A stretch of 47,679 nt of DNA from assembly GCA_017631155.1 (NCBI GenBank), contig JAGBTV010000039.1, positions 1-47,679 of the forward strand, in the 5' to 3' direction. Source of the stretch: Oscillospiraceae bacterium. GTDB taxonomy: Bacteria > Bacillota > Clostridia > Oscillospirales > Oscillospiraceae. Below the pieces are notes generated by a model. It saw only the letters and a list, made by a program, of their open reading frames with translations. It was not told the origin of the DNA and ran no database searches. Both the position numbers and the translations under genes were made by a program. Positions 7,252-15,181 of the stretch are shown here, one piece after another. How positions within the stretch are numbered: position 1 is the stretch's first letter; each line of letters starts with the position of its first letter.

Positions 7252-7932
7252 ATGATTTGGTGCGTAGAAGACGACTCCAGCATCCGGGATATTGAAGTTT
7301 ATGCATTGACTTCTACCGGATTTGAAGCCAAGGGTTTTGAAGATGGCGATTCTTTTTGGAACGCATTACAAACCGAGCAACCGGATTTGGTCGTACTGGA
7401 TGTGATGCTCCCGGGTAAAGATGGCGTAACACTGCTGAAGATGATGAAGGCCTCCCAGGACTTCTGTGAGATCCCTGTCATCATGGCAACCGCCAAAGGA
7501 AGTGAATATGACAAGATTCAAAGCCTGGATTTGGGCGCTGATGATTATTTGGTAAAGCCTTTCGGAATTATGGAAATGGTCAGCCGGATAAAAGCTGTAC
7601 TGCGCCGGTGTAAACCCAGCAAGGAGTGCAAGTCCTTTAAAATGGACGGCTTAGTGCTGAATCCCGATGAGCATACCGTTACCATCGATGGAGAACGGAT
7701 AAGCCTAACCTATAAAGAATATGAATTGCTGCATCTATTCTTGTCTCAGCCGGGAATTGCTTTTACGAGAGAGCAGCTTCTTGTGAGCGTTTGGAACACA
7801 GAATATATGGGAGAGACCCGGACGGTAGATATGCACATCCGTACTTTGCGGCAGAAGCTTGGTGACTATGGTCATATGATTGAAACGGTTCGCAATGTAG
7901 GCTACCGTTTGGAGGCGAAACATGACAAGTAA
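7252..7932 (+). CDS. phoB: PhoB-like OmpR-family response regulator
   Basis: 226 residues: receiver domain with acidic pair D7-D8, phospho-acceptor D50 (VVLDVMLPG), T80 and K102 (LVKPFG), followed by an OmpR-type winged helix (ISLTYKEYELL, TVDMHIRTLRQKLGD, ETVRNVGYRL). Acts as a DNA-binding transcription regulator after phosphorylation by the adjacent kinase. Assigned to phosphate control because the next-but-one gene is a Na/Pi cotransporter and TTTACA-type Pho boxes precede both this gene and the transporter. Excellent AAGGAGGTG ribosome site. Confidence 0.85.
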   Translation: MIWCVEDDSSIRDIEVYALTSTGFEAKGFEDGDSFWNALQTEQPDLVVLDVMLPGKDGVTLLKMMKASQDFCEIPVIMATAKGSEYDKIQSLDLGADDYLVKPFGIMEMVSRIKAVLRRCKPSKECKSFKMDGLVLNPDEHTVTIDGERISLTYKEYELLHLFLSQPGIAFTREQLLVSVWNTEYMGETRTVDMHIRTLRQKLGDYGHMIETVRNVGYRLEAKHDK

Positions 7933-9556
7933 GATATTTCGTTCCACTGTATTGGTCGCGGTAATCGTTCTTCTTTGTTCTTTGGGCATTGTGATGGGCG
8001 TGCTGTATAGCCACTTCACCCAGGTTCAGGTGCAGCAGCTGAAGAATGAACTTAGCTTAGCTGTTACCGGTACAGAACAATACGGCAATGCTTTTTTGGA
8101 AAATGTGGAGGCAGAACGATTCCGCATCACATGGATCGATGCAGATGGTACAGTACTCTTTGATACCCAAGGGGATCAGACGATTATGGAAAATCACGCA
8201 GACCGTGAGGAGATCCGGGAAGCCTTTGAAACCGGCAGCGGTAGCGCAGTGCGTACTTCTGCAACACTGATAAAGCAAACCTTCTACGAAGCGCAACAGT
8301 TAAAAGACGGAACAGTATTGCGTATCTCCACAAATTTGGAATCTGCCTGGGCATTGATGATCGGTATGCTATGGCCGGTTATATTAATTGCCTCACTGGC
8401 AATCGGTCTTTCTGCGATCCTTGCGCGAAGAATGGCGAAGAAGATCGTGAAGCCGCTGAATCAGCTGGATTTGGAACAGCCTCTGAAAAATGATATCTAT
8501 GAAGAAATCTCCCCCTTGCTGCATCGTATCCATCGTCAACATCGGCAGATAGCGGAACATATGGAAAAATTACGGCACAAGGCTGATGAATTTCAGCAGA
8601 TTACCTCCCACATGCAGGAAGGTCTTGTGCTTCTTGACGGTGAGGGGAACATTCTTAGTATTAATCCCACAGCAAAGCGTTTGTTTGAAACGGAATCGGA
8701 TTGCATTGGTAAAAGTTTTTTGCTGATCGACCGGGACAGCGCCATGCGCGGTGCTGTCAATGATGCGTTGGATAAAGGACGGGGCTACGCAAGGCTGCGC
8801 AGAAACGGACGGGATTATCAGTTCGACTTAAGCCGAATCCAATCCGATGGGGCGGTGATCGGTGTGGTTGTTCTGGCCTTTGATATTACAGAACGCTTAA
8901 ATTCCGAACAGATGCGACGGGAGTTCTCCGCCAATGTTTCTCACGAATTGAAGACTCCCTTGCAAGGCATCATCGGCAGTGCGGAATTGCTGGAAAATGG
9001 CCTGGCAAAGCCGGAAGATGCTCCTCGTTTTGTGGGTCATATCCGGAAAGAAGCCTCTCGCTTGGTAAACTTGATTGAAGATATCATCCGTTTGTCCCAG
9101 CTGGATGAGGGGATGGCACTGCCAACAGAAGAAGTCGATCTGCTTGCCTTGAGCGAAGAAGTAAAGGCTATTTTGGAAAATAGTGCCGCAGAGAAAAATG
9201 TCAGCATTTGTATTTCCGGCAACGGATTTACCATACAAGGTGTTCGCAGAATGCTGCAAGAGATCGTCTATAATCTCTGTGACAATGCGATCAAGTACAA
9301 CGTTCCCGGTGGCAGCGTAGAAATTCATGTTGAAAACAAGAAGTTGACTGTCAGTGATACCGGTATTGGCATTCCTGCAGAACACAAAGATCGGATCTTC
9401 GAACGATTCTATCGGGTGGACAAAAGCCACTCCAAAGCATCCGGCGGTACTGGCTTGGGCCTTTCCATTGTTAAGCATGCAGTGCAGTATCATAAAGCCA
9501 ACATCGAACTAAACAGTACACCCGGAAAGGGTACATCCATTACCATACTGTTTTGA
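7922..9556 (+). CDS. phoR: PhoR-like sensor histidine kinase
   Basis: 544 residues; overlaps the regulator by 11 bp with GGAGG inside its end. First membrane helix at about 8-28, an extracellular sensing loop, second helix at about 142-166, a PAS-like segment around 230-330 (MQEGLVLLDGEGNILSINP), HisKA domain with phospho-His in VSHELKTPLQGI, and HATPase motifs NLCDNAIKYN (N box), DTGIGIP (G1) and GGTGLGLSI (G2). The PAS plus SHELKTPL arrangement is that of Firmicutes PhoR. Signals to the upstream response regulator. Confidence 0.9.
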   Translation: MTSKIFRSTVLVAVIVLLCSLGIVMGVLYSHFTQVQVQQLKNELSLAVTGTEQYGNAFLENVEAERFRITWIDADGTVLFDTQGDQTIMENHADREEIREAFETGSGSAVRTSATLIKQTFYEAQQLKDGTVLRISTNLESAWALMIGMLWPVILIASLAIGLSAILARRMAKKIVKPLNQLDLEQPLKNDIYEEISPLLHRIHRQHRQIAEHMEKLRHKADEFQQITSHMQEGLVLLDGEGNILSINPTAKRLFETESDCIGKSFLLIDRDSAMRGAVNDALDKGRGYARLRRNGRDYQFDLSRIQSDGAVIGVVVLAFDITERLNSEQMRREFSANVSHELKTPLQGIIGSAELLENGLAKPEDAPRFVGHIRKEASRLVNLIEDIIRLSQLDEGMALPTEEVDLLALSEEVKAILENSAAEKNVSICISGNGFTIQGVRRMLQEIVYNLCDNAIKYNVPGGSVEIHVENKKLTVSDTGIGIPAEHKDRIFERFYRVDKSHSKASGGTGLGLSIVKHAVQYHKANIELNSTPGKGTSITILF

Positions 9557-9560
9557 TGGC

Positions 9561-9590
9561 AGAGCGCATCCGTGAGGGTGCGCTCTTTGC
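9561..9590 (+). terminator. Terminator after phoR
   Basis: 11-bp stem AGAGCGCATCC/GGGTGCGCTCT closed by a GTGA tetraloop (9561-9586), followed by a short T-rich tail. Confidence 0.75.
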
Positions 9591-9591
9591 G

Positions 9592-9658
9592 TTTTACATA
9601 GATTTTACAGAGGCTTTGCAATCCCTCTATGGTATTTACATATTCCTCAATTTATAAT
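9592..9658 (+). promoter_or_regulatory. Pho box array and promoter of the Na/Pi cotransporter
   Basis: TTTTACA (9592), TTTTACA (9603) and CTTTGCA (9614) recur at exact 11-bp steps; a further ATTTACA sits at 9634-9640. TATAAT follows at 9653-9658 without a recognisable -35, as expected for a PhoB/PhoP-activated promoter. Confidence 0.7.
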
Positions 9659-9700
9659 GCAAACTGTTGAAATGAGAAATATTCCGCAAAGGAGAAATAT

Positions 9701-11473
9701 ATGACAACTTACATTTTTAAGATCATCACCCTGTTGGGCGGTCTGGCTTTGTTCCTGTTCGGTATGGACATTATGGGCAAGTCGCTGGAGCGTCAGGCGG
9801 GTGGTAAACTGCAGACCGTCCTGGCAAAGATGAGCTCCAATGTGTTCAAGGGTTTTCTTCTTGGCCTTGGTGTCACTGCTGTGATCCAGTCCTCTTCCGC
9901 AACAACCGTCATGGTGGTCGGCTTCGTTAACTCCGGTATTATGACTTTGAGGCAGGCTGTCGGTGTTATCATGGGTTCCAATATCGGTACCACGGTCACT
10001 GCCTGGATTCTCTCCCTGTCCGGCTTAGAAGGCGATAGTTTCCTGATCCAGATCTTTAAGCCGTCCACACTTGCCCCGCTGATTGCAATCATTGGCATTG
10101 TCCTTTTCATGTTCACGAAGAGCGAAAAGAAGAAGGGAATCGGTACCATTTGCCTTGGCTTTATGGCGCTGATGACCGGCATGGACATCATGGGCGATTC
10201 TATGTCCTTCCTCAAGACGGAAGCTTGGTTTGCTGACCTGATGATCTCCTTCAGCAACCCCATTGTTGGTATCATCTTTGGCGCAGTGCTGACTGCTGTG
10301 ATCCAGTCCTCTTCCGCATCTGTCGGTATTCTACAGGGCCTATGCAGCACCGGTGTTGTCACCTATGGCGCAGCGATCCCCATCATCCTTGGTCAGAATA
10401 TAGGTACTTGTATTACTGCTATTATGGGTGCAATCGGCGCGAACAGAAATGCCCGCAGAACTGCCATGGTCCATCTTCTGTTCAATGTGGTTGGTGTAAC
10501 GATCTTCGTCATTGTATTCTATGGCTTGGGCCTGTTCATTGATTGGAGATTCCTGGATAGCACCGCAGCAGCATGGGACATCGCCGTGATCCATACATGC
10601 TTCAATGTGGCAGCGACCTGTGTGCTGATGCCCATGAACGGCTTGCTGGTAAAGCTAGCATATCTATTCATTCCCAAGGAGCAGGCACCTCAGAAAACCG
10701 AACTGCTGGATGCCCGACTGCTGTCTACTCCCGCTGTTGCGGTGCAGCGTGCCCATGAGATCGCAGGCGAGATGGCAGCGGATGCAGCGAAAGCGATGCA
10801 TCTGGCCATGGGGCTGACAAAGAAATTTGAAGAGGGTGTCATGAAGCAGGTCGTAGAATTGGAAGACAAGACTGACCGCTATGAGGACGCGCTGAATACC
10901 TACCTGGTGAAGCTGTCTACTATGAATCTGTCTGTCCATGATAACCGTATCCTAAATACGCTGCTCTACACGGTTTCCGATATTGAGCGTATGGCAGACC
11001 ATGCCACGGCCGTTGCCAAGGCTGCCCGGGAAATCAACGAAAAGAACATCGAGTTTTCCAAACAGGCCAAGGGTGAGTTGTCTGTCCTGGAGCAGGCTGT
11101 CCTGGATATAGTAGACCGTACCGTTGGGGCTTACGGCAGCTTTGACCGTGAACAGGCTGCTAGAATTGAACCTCAGGAGCAGGTCGTTGACACCTTGGTT
11201 CGTGAGATCAAGAGCCGCCATGTGCGCCGTTTGAGAGATGGCCTTTGCACCGTGGAATACGGTTTTGTGTTGGAAGATCTGCTGACCGCTTGTGAACGCA
11301 CCGCAGACCATTGTTCCAATGTGGCCATTGAGATGCTGCAGGTTGCCGAAGGCAAGCTGGAGGCTCACGAATACCTCAACGCCCTGAAGGCTGGTGAGCT
11401 GCATGAGTCTGCTGCGTTTGCAGAGCAGTTTGCCCAGTATAAGGCCCAGTACGCATTCCCCGAAGAAAACTAA
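9701..11473 (+). CDS. Na/Pi cotransporter family protein with PhoU-like domain (copy 1)
   Basis: 590 residues. The N-terminal half holds the two inverted-repeat NptA units, each with the QSSS motif (TAVIQSSSATT and TAVIQSSSASV) that line the Na+/phosphate site. From about residue 345 the protein is a soluble helical PhoU-like domain (TVSDIERMADHATAVAK; ERTADHCSNVAIEML). Imports phosphate with Na+; the PhoU part probably regulates. The upstream Pho boxes indicate induction by phosphate starvation through the preceding PhoBR pair. A paralogue lies at 24016-25818. Confidence 0.93.
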   Translation: MTTYIFKIITLLGGLALFLFGMDIMGKSLERQAGGKLQTVLAKMSSNVFKGFLLGLGVTAVIQSSSATTVMVVGFVNSGIMTLRQAVGVIMGSNIGTTVTAWILSLSGLEGDSFLIQIFKPSTLAPLIAIIGIVLFMFTKSEKKKGIGTICLGFMALMTGMDIMGDSMSFLKTEAWFADLMISFSNPIVGIIFGAVLTAVIQSSSASVGILQGLCSTGVVTYGAAIPIILGQNIGTCITAIMGAIGANRNARRTAMVHLLFNVVGVTIFVIVFYGLGLFIDWRFLDSTAAAWDIAVIHTCFNVAATCVLMPMNGLLVKLAYLFIPKEQAPQKTELLDARLLSTPAVAVQRAHEIAGEMAADAAKAMHLAMGLTKKFEEGVMKQVVELEDKTDRYEDALNTYLVKLSTMNLSVHDNRILNTLLYTVSDIERMADHATAVAKAAREINEKNIEFSKQAKGELSVLEQAVLDIVDRTVGAYGSFDREQAARIEPQEQVVDTLVREIKSRHVRRLRDGLCTVEYGFVLEDLLTACERTADHCSNVAIEMLQVAEGKLEAHEYLNALKAGELHESAAFAEQFAQYKAQYAFPEEN

Positions 11474-11497
11474 AATAATATTTGCCTGTTGCGCACA

Positions 11498-11528
11498 AAA
11501 AGCCTCCGGTCGAACCGGAGGCTTTTCT
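11498..11528. terminator. Bidirectional terminator
   Basis: 13-bp stem AAAAGCCTCCGGT/ACCGGAGGCTTTT with loop CGA; T-runs on both strands. Ends the Na/Pi gene and the leftward DUF3021 gene. Confidence 0.9.
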
Positions 11529-11578
11529 CTTGGTTAGGGAAACCAACGGCCGGAGCGATAGATGCACGTAGCCGGAGG

Positions 11579-12004
11579 TCATGATTGCTGTTTCAGTAAT
11601 CTGTTAAGCTTCTTGGTTTTGGCTTTGGTAATGCTGTAGATGATTAGCCAAATCACAGCATATCCGGCAACGAAAATACCGGTAAATACTAAAATGGGGA
11701 TCAGGGAGTTTTGCAGCCAACCGTTGATAAGATAGGTGAGAATATAGGCAAGATACAGCCCACCACCATGAAGTAAAATCATATTGGGCAGGGGCAGCTG
11801 CTCCATCTGATAGACAGCGGTCATGCCTGCTGCGATAAAGGCCAACAGGGTAATGGTCAGGATGCCCAAACAAACCTCCGTGGGTGTGAGTGCTTCCGCA
11901 GCACCGGTAGCGCCCAAAATGCCATAGATAATGGCTAAGACCACAGGCCCACCACTGGAAGCCACCAGACCTCTTAAGAAAAACTCTTTCCAAAACTTCT
12001 TCAT
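11579..12004 (-). CDS. DUF3021 family membrane protein
   Basis: 141 residues, MKKFWKEFFLRGL followed by four hydrophobic segments and a basic C-terminus, the usual DUF3021 plan. These proteins are almost always encoded next to a LytTR regulator and are thought to act with it as a membrane partner. Start at 12004 has GGAGG upstream and overlaps the LytTR stop by ATGA, so translation is coupled. The frame continues upstream to 12070 inside the LytTR gene but that part is not used. Confidence 0.88.
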   Translation of the reverse strand: MKKFWKEFFLRGLVASSGGPVVLAIIYGILGATGAAEALTPTEVCLGILTITLLAFIAAGMTAVYQMEQLPLPNMILLHGGGLYLAYILTYLINGWLQNSLIPILVFTGIFVAGYAVIWLIIYSITKAKTKKLNRLLKQQS

Positions 12005-12444
12005 TTGCTTTCCAGCCTCCTTTTGATTTGGGCAAAGCACCGCCGGGAAACATATTCCCTGTAACCGCATTTAAAAACTGCGTCTACGCTGCCGGCAACG
12101 GTAACGGTGAACCGATCCAAAAAGTCTTTGTTGGCAAGGGTGCTTTTGTTGATACGGATGAAAGAAGGGGGAAGCACCGCTTCCAGTTCGTATAATCTTT
12201 GCTTCAGCCGGTACCGCTGATTTTTAGAATCAATGGCGTAGGTTTTGCTGTCTAAAACGGTAATGCACTCGATTTCCGAAACAGTCAGCATCTTAATGTC
12301 ATCCTCAGTATAACCGGGAATGCGGCCTGCGCCTGTGTGTTTCTGAATCAGCGCTTCGATTTCGTCAATTAAGGCAGTACGCTCGTGGACTGTCGCAACC
12401 ACTTCTTCGTCTTTCTCTTTGTCAAAGATAAGCCTAAACTTCAT
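12001..12444 (-). CDS. LytTR-family DNA-binding regulator
   Basis: 147 residues: an N-terminal 40-residue lead and a C-terminal LytTR domain (from about residue 50: VSEIECITVLDSKTYAID, then PPSFIRINKSTLANKDFLDRF and REYVSRRCFAQIKRRL). No receiver domain, so not a classical response regulator. LytTR/DUF3021 pairs commonly control their own operon and a membrane or bacteriocin-related target. ATG at 12444 follows GGAGGTG; TATGAT/TACAAT upstream may be its -10. Confidence 0.9.
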   Translation of the reverse strand: MKFRLIFDKEKDEEVVATVHERTALIDEIEALIQKHTGAGRIPGYTEDDIKMLTVSEIECITVLDSKTYAIDSKNQRYRLKQRLYELEAVLPPSFIRINKSTLANKDFLDRFTVTVAGSVDAVFKCGYREYVSRRCFAQIKRRLESK

Positions 12445-12540
12445 ATGTCCACCTCCAGTGTTGTTATTGTATCATACTTGAGCTTAAAAATGTTGAAAAA
12501 ACTATCAATCGGTATTCAGAGCCCTCCAAACGGCATAAAA

Positions 12541-12586
12541 AGGCCCCCTTGTGTAAAGGGGGCAGGTTTTTTGCGCGGCAAAAAGA
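12541..12586. repeat. Hairpin-pair intergenic repeat
   Basis: Two adjacent inverted repeats, GCCCCCTT/AAGGGGGC (12543-12563) and TTTTTGC/GCAAAAA (12568-12584). Same general design as the window-end repeats (GC hairpin, then an A/T-armed hairpin) but of different sequence. The rest of 12445-12643 shows only the LytTR promoter area. Confidence 0.55.
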
Positions 12587-12643
12587 CTGATGCATTGGCA
12601 ATTCCTCCGATCTCTTATTCTTCATACAAACCTCATTTATGTT

Positions 12644-12694
12644 TGTAGGGGAGGCGTTTCGCCTCCCAGGGGACGGGGAACCCGTCCCCTACGA
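12644..12694. repeat. GTAGGGG nested hairpin repeat
   Basis: Outer arms GTAGGGG (12645-12651) and CCCCTAC (12686-12692) enclose GGGAGGCG/CGCCTCCC and GGGGACGGG/CCCGTCCCC hairpins. Sequences of this 'GTAGGGG...CCCCTAC' type are scattered through many Oscillospirales genomes; here it abuts the truncated MerR-like remnant. Confidence 0.65.
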
Positions 12695-12814
12695 ATGAAT
12701 ATAGATGTCAATAACTTCCTTGGCAAATGCGCCGGTGCCTGCGCCGCCCGCTTTGTCGATGTTATCGGTCATGCTGCCGCCGCCTGCGTAGCTCTCGGCA
12801 AGACTGCCCTGGAT
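12689..12814 (-). pseudogene. C-terminal remnant of a MerR/TipAS-type regulator
   Basis: On the minus strand this codes for 41 residues ending SMTDNIDKAGGAGTGAFAKE and IDIYIHS-stop. The NIDKAGGxGTxxF...IxxY pattern is the C-terminus of the TipAS effector-binding domain of MerR-family regulators. The N-terminal part should continue to higher coordinates, but from about 12815 the DNA instead matches the opposite-strand SDR tail, so no start and no DNA-binding domain exist. Recognised by eye from family memory. Confidence 0.5.
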
Positions 12815-13051
12815 CGCTTTTGTGAGAATACAAAGCAGTACCGCTGCAATGTCAAGCGGTTTCAGAATATAGTAAATCGGGTGGAGGCTCGGAATATCCC
12901 ACCGGAAAAGCTTGCCAAAAAGGCTGTGAAGATCCTGAAAAAACGAAATCCGACCTTTGCCTGCAGCATGAACCGCAATCCGCTGTTGCTTCTGCTGAAC
13001 TGCCTTCCGAAACGGTTGCAGCTGTGGGCCATCCGGCAGGCGCTGCGCTAA
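12815..13051 (+). pseudogene. C-terminal remnant of an SDR-family oxidoreductase
   Basis: 78 codons, ENTKQYRCNVKRFQNIVNR then IPPEKLAKKAVKILKKRNPT and NRNPLLLLLNCLPKRLQLW, matching the C-terminal region of a clade of short-chain dehydrogenases (the 'PPEKxAKxI' helix and the 'NRNPLLLLLN' tail). The Rossmann GxxxGxG and YxxxK catalytic segments that should precede are absent: the frame runs into repeat DNA and antisense TipAS sequence. A non-functional fragment. Confidence 0.6.
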
Positions 13052-13059
13052 ATTATCAA

Positions 13060-13092
13060 AAAGAGGAAGATGGAAAAACCATCTTCCTCTTT
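13060..13092. terminator. Bidirectional terminator
   Basis: Perfect 14-bp stem AAAGAGGAAGATGG/CCATCTTCCTCTTT (13060-13073, 13079-13092), loop AAAAA, T-run on the minus strand. Ends the DUF3892 gene and formerly the SDR gene. Confidence 0.88.
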
Positions 13093-13378
13093 AAGTTTGA
13101 GGGGATACGGAAGGGAGATTGCCCAAATTGTTATTTTCGCTGCCGTCGGGAATGGATTTGAGATATTCGGTATCCCCGCGGTGGGCGATGCCGACACCGG
13201 CGATTTGACCTTGCTTTGCCATATCTACTGCCTGCTGTTTTTCTACAATGGAATTGTCGGAAAGCTGATACCCGGTGATTCTGCCGCCCTCTTTCACAAG
13301 TCCGACGATCCGCTTTGCGTTGGCATTGGGGTTGGGGATTTGATCCAGAGTGTTTTTAACCAAATTGTATTCTTTCAT
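13091..13378 (-). CDS. DUF3892 domain protein
   Basis: 95 residues. The core VKEGGRITGYQLSDNSIVEK, then AVDMAKQGQIAGVGIAHRGD and TEYLKSIPDGSENNNLGNLP, matches the DUF3892 family, small proteins of unknown function common in Firmicutes. AAAGGA precedes the ATG. Lies 12 bp after the frameshifted gene 13391-13662, so the two are a likely operon. Confidence 0.75.
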   Translation of the reverse strand: MKEYNLVKNTLDQIPNPNANAKRIVGLVKEGGRITGYQLSDNSIVEKQQAVDMAKQGQIAGVGIAHRGDTEYLKSIPDGSENNNLGNLPSVSPQT

Positions 13379-13390
13379 AGTTTTTTTCCT

Positions 13391-13662
13391 TTACTGAAGA
13401 TCCTGCAAGTCTGCCGCAGTCATATCAAAATCGTTATTTAGGTTCTCTACGGCCAAATCATTGTCAATGGCAGGAAATGCCCCGGGGATTTTCGGCTCTA
13501 GCCCGTGGGGGGGGTCCCGTGATAAACCTTGCCGTTTCCACCGGCAATTAAATTGCGCGCTTTTGTTTTACCGCTTTTGGCTTTCCCGCTGATTTCGGGA
13601 ACAGGCAAAGTTTCTTTTTTCTCGTGCTTGGTGTAGTAGTGTTTCATGCCTTGTTTCGCCAC
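13391..13662 (-). pseudogene. Frameshifted 90-residue partner of DUF3892 (C8 tract)
   Basis: From GTG 13662 (GAGGTG six bases upstream) the frame reads MAKQGMKHYYTKHEKKE... to VYHGTPP, then meets a run of eight C (plus-strand G8 at 13505-13512) and stops at 13498. Adding one C joins it to a second frame, HGLEPKIPGAFPAIDNDL, then AVENLNNDFDMTAADLQDLQ-stop at 13391. The joined length is exactly 91 codons and ends at a sensible distance before the DUF3892 start. So this is a one-base deletion, a phase-variable tract, or a sequencing error in a homopolymer. Function unknown. Confidence 0.6.
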
Positions 13663-13774
13663 GATCATCACCTCGGTTTTAGTATAAGGCAAATCCACGG
13701 ACTTAATCAGGAAAGAAAAGTAATGGAAAGTGGTTGTAATTTTAAATTTGAGTTTCTTCTCGGGTATAAGAAAG

Positions 13775-13815
13775 CCCACATCTTTATTATCGGGGCAATA
13801 AAGATGTGGGTTCAA
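13775..13815 (-). terminator. Terminator of the gene ending at 13835
   Basis: 14-bp stem CCCACATCTTTATT/AATAAAGATGTGGG (13775-13788, 13797-13810); minus-strand tail TTTCTTAT. The remaining spacer to 13663 carries TATACT (minus, 13681-13686) as a weak -10. Confidence 0.75.
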
Positions 13816-13834
13816 AAGGGTTTAGCAGGTTTCG

Positions 13835-14368
13835 TTATGGATAGCCGATTTTAATGCCTGGATTTTCTGAAAGAATTATGGAGATAATCTCGTACATTTC
13901 CTGCTCGGACTTGTTTCGCAACGCCAATTTGCATAATTTGTGATGCCGACCTGCGGTATCTATAAATTTCAAACCCCGTTCCTCTTCGAAACCGTGGGAT
14001 TTACGGACATACTGATAAATCTGTGTAATATCGGAATAGGAAAACAGCTTGCTTCTGCTTTTGATGAAGATCCATCGTTTACCGAAACGGATATTGTCAT
14101 TTCTCTTAGGGATGGCTTTTCGAAAATCGGCTTCAATTTGATCTGAGCGAATATTGTTCTCTATACTCTTGAAAAAATGCAAACTGATAAACCACGGAAT
14201 TAAACTTGCTATCAAAGCAATGAATAAATACAAAAGCCTAATGTAGTCAACATCGTTCCCGGCAAACATCGCGATATAAAAAGCTACGATTAAAGCACTT
14301 GTAATGGCGGTAAAAATCTTCCAGCCGATAATGTAGACGGACATGTATTTTTTGAATTCTTTGCTCAT
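13835..14368 (-). CDS. Membrane protein with two N-terminal helices, unknown
   Basis: 177 residues. Two hydrophobic segments (about 14-34 and 43-65) followed by a cytoplasmic domain of about 100 residues with alternating strands and a final helix (RNKSEQEMYEIISIILSENP), which resembles PH-like/YcxB-type membrane-anchored domains (inference). No named family recognised. Codon use is more AT-rich than its neighbours. Start ATG 14368 has AAGGATG upstream. Confidence 0.7.
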   Translation of the reverse strand: MSKEFKKYMSVYIIGWKIFTAITSALIVAFYIAMFAGNDVDYIRLLYLFIALIASLIPWFISLHFFKSIENNIRSDQIEADFRKAIPKRNDNIRFGKRWIFIKSRSKLFSYSDITQIYQYVRKSHGFEEERGLKFIDTAGRHHKLCKLALRNKSEQEMYEIISIILSENPGIKIGYP

Positions 14369-14405
14369 AACAGCATCCTTCCTTGCGTAACTGCAAAATC
14401 AATGG

Positions 14406-14948
14406 TTACTCCTGAAGAATCGCGTATAAATTTGCCAGCAAATAACGCTGTGCGTTGGCATCGTAATAAATCGCGAGATATTCTCCGTCCCGGGATTGGC
14501 GCAGTTGTGTCGTCATGCCCAGATTTCGGCCTGCTTCCGTTGGTACGCGTCGGCTTTTGCCATCCGGTGTAGACTCTTTTGTCAGAAGGCCCCGCTGCTC
14601 CAGCCAGTTGTTGATTTTTACACCACTGGGCTTTTTCATGACAGGGTTACCAATTGCTTGCAGCAAGGCATCCGTAAATTCTGTGATGCGGATGGGATAG
14701 TTGGAAATTTTAACATTTGCCAACTGTTCCGGCGTGATTGCAAAGTCTGCTTTTTCCACGGCACCCACTTGTCCGCCGTTTTGGATCACCTGCTCCAAAA
14801 TGCCGGATATATAGAAAAAGCAACGGGCGAGGCGAACATTGTTCAAGGTGGAATCCTCCGGTAATGTCATGCCGGAAATCGGATCAATGCCCTGGGCAAG
14901 CTTATCCATATACATCTTAGCGCGCTGCATAGTTTCCAGTTCTGTCAT
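14406..14948 (-). CDS. Conserved-looking protein of unknown function
   Basis: 180 residues, MTELETMQRAKMYMDKLAQG then NPISGMTLP-like segment (IDPISGMTLPEDSTLNNVRL), RCFFYISGILEQVIQNGG, and a C-terminal winged-helix-like part (GVKINNWLEQRGLLTKES) ending in YYDANAQRYLLANLYAILQE. Soluble. The C-terminal arrangement (short helix, turn, helix, then TEAGR and a basic strand) suggests a DNA-binding or adaptor fold, but this is a guess. ATG 14948 has AAAGGTGG upstream and a promoter at 14985-15013; the frame continuing to 15098 is only the upstream structured repeat. Confidence 0.75.
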   Translation of the reverse strand: MTELETMQRAKMYMDKLAQGIDPISGMTLPEDSTLNNVRLARCFFYISGILEQVIQNGGQVGAVEKADFAITPEQLANVKISNYPIRITEFTDALLQAIGNPVMKKPSGVKINNWLEQRGLLTKESTPDGKSRRVPTEAGRNLGMTTQLRQSRDGEYLAIYYDANAQRYLLANLYAILQE

Positions 14949-14984
14949 GAGAATACCACCTTTATCGCGGATTTGTTCGAAAAT

Positions 14985-15013
14985 ATTGTAACACAACAGA
15001 CAGGAAAAAGCAA
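14985..15013 (-). promoter_or_regulatory. Promoter of gene 14406-14948
   Basis: Minus-strand TTGCTT (15008-15013), 17-bp spacer, TACAAT (14985-14990). Confidence 0.55.
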
Positions 15014-15026
15014 CAATGTTTTTGCT

Positions 15027-15146
15027 GAGTGGGGAGACTCGTTTGCATCTGCGCAGAGCGCAGATAGAGGTTCGCCGCCATCGAGCTGGCGGCGGCAACG
15101 CTCATCCGCGTTGCATTTAGATTTTCGAGTCTCACCTTCAAAAGAT
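15027..15146. repeat. Four-way-junction structured repeat next to tRNA-Pro
   Basis: Outer arms GAGACTCG (15034-15041) and CGAGTCTC (15126-15133) enclose three perfect or near-perfect hairpins: ATCTGCGC/GCGCAGAT (15047-15065), CGCCGCCA/TGGCGGCG (15073-15094) and GCAACGC/GCGTTGC (15095-15114). The left edge (15027-15041) is a 15-base exact copy of the tRNA-Pro 3' region (15188-15202). No coding signal. Either an RNA that folds like a cloverleaf or a small mobile repeat. Confidence 0.6.
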
Positions 15147-15180
15147 AAAAACCGAAAGAGCAAATGCTCTTTCGGTTTTT
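15147..15180. terminator. Terminator after tRNA-Pro
   Basis: 15-bp stem AAAAACCGAAAGAGC/GCTCTTTCGGTTTTT, loop AAAT; immediately downstream of the tRNA CCA end on the minus strand. Confidence 0.85.
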
Positions 15181-15181
15181 A

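Noticed and set aside
12590..13051. 153-codon frame as an intact gene
   Set aside because: Its first half is repeat DNA and antisense TipAS-like sequence; only the last 78 codons resemble an SDR C-terminus, with no catalytic part.
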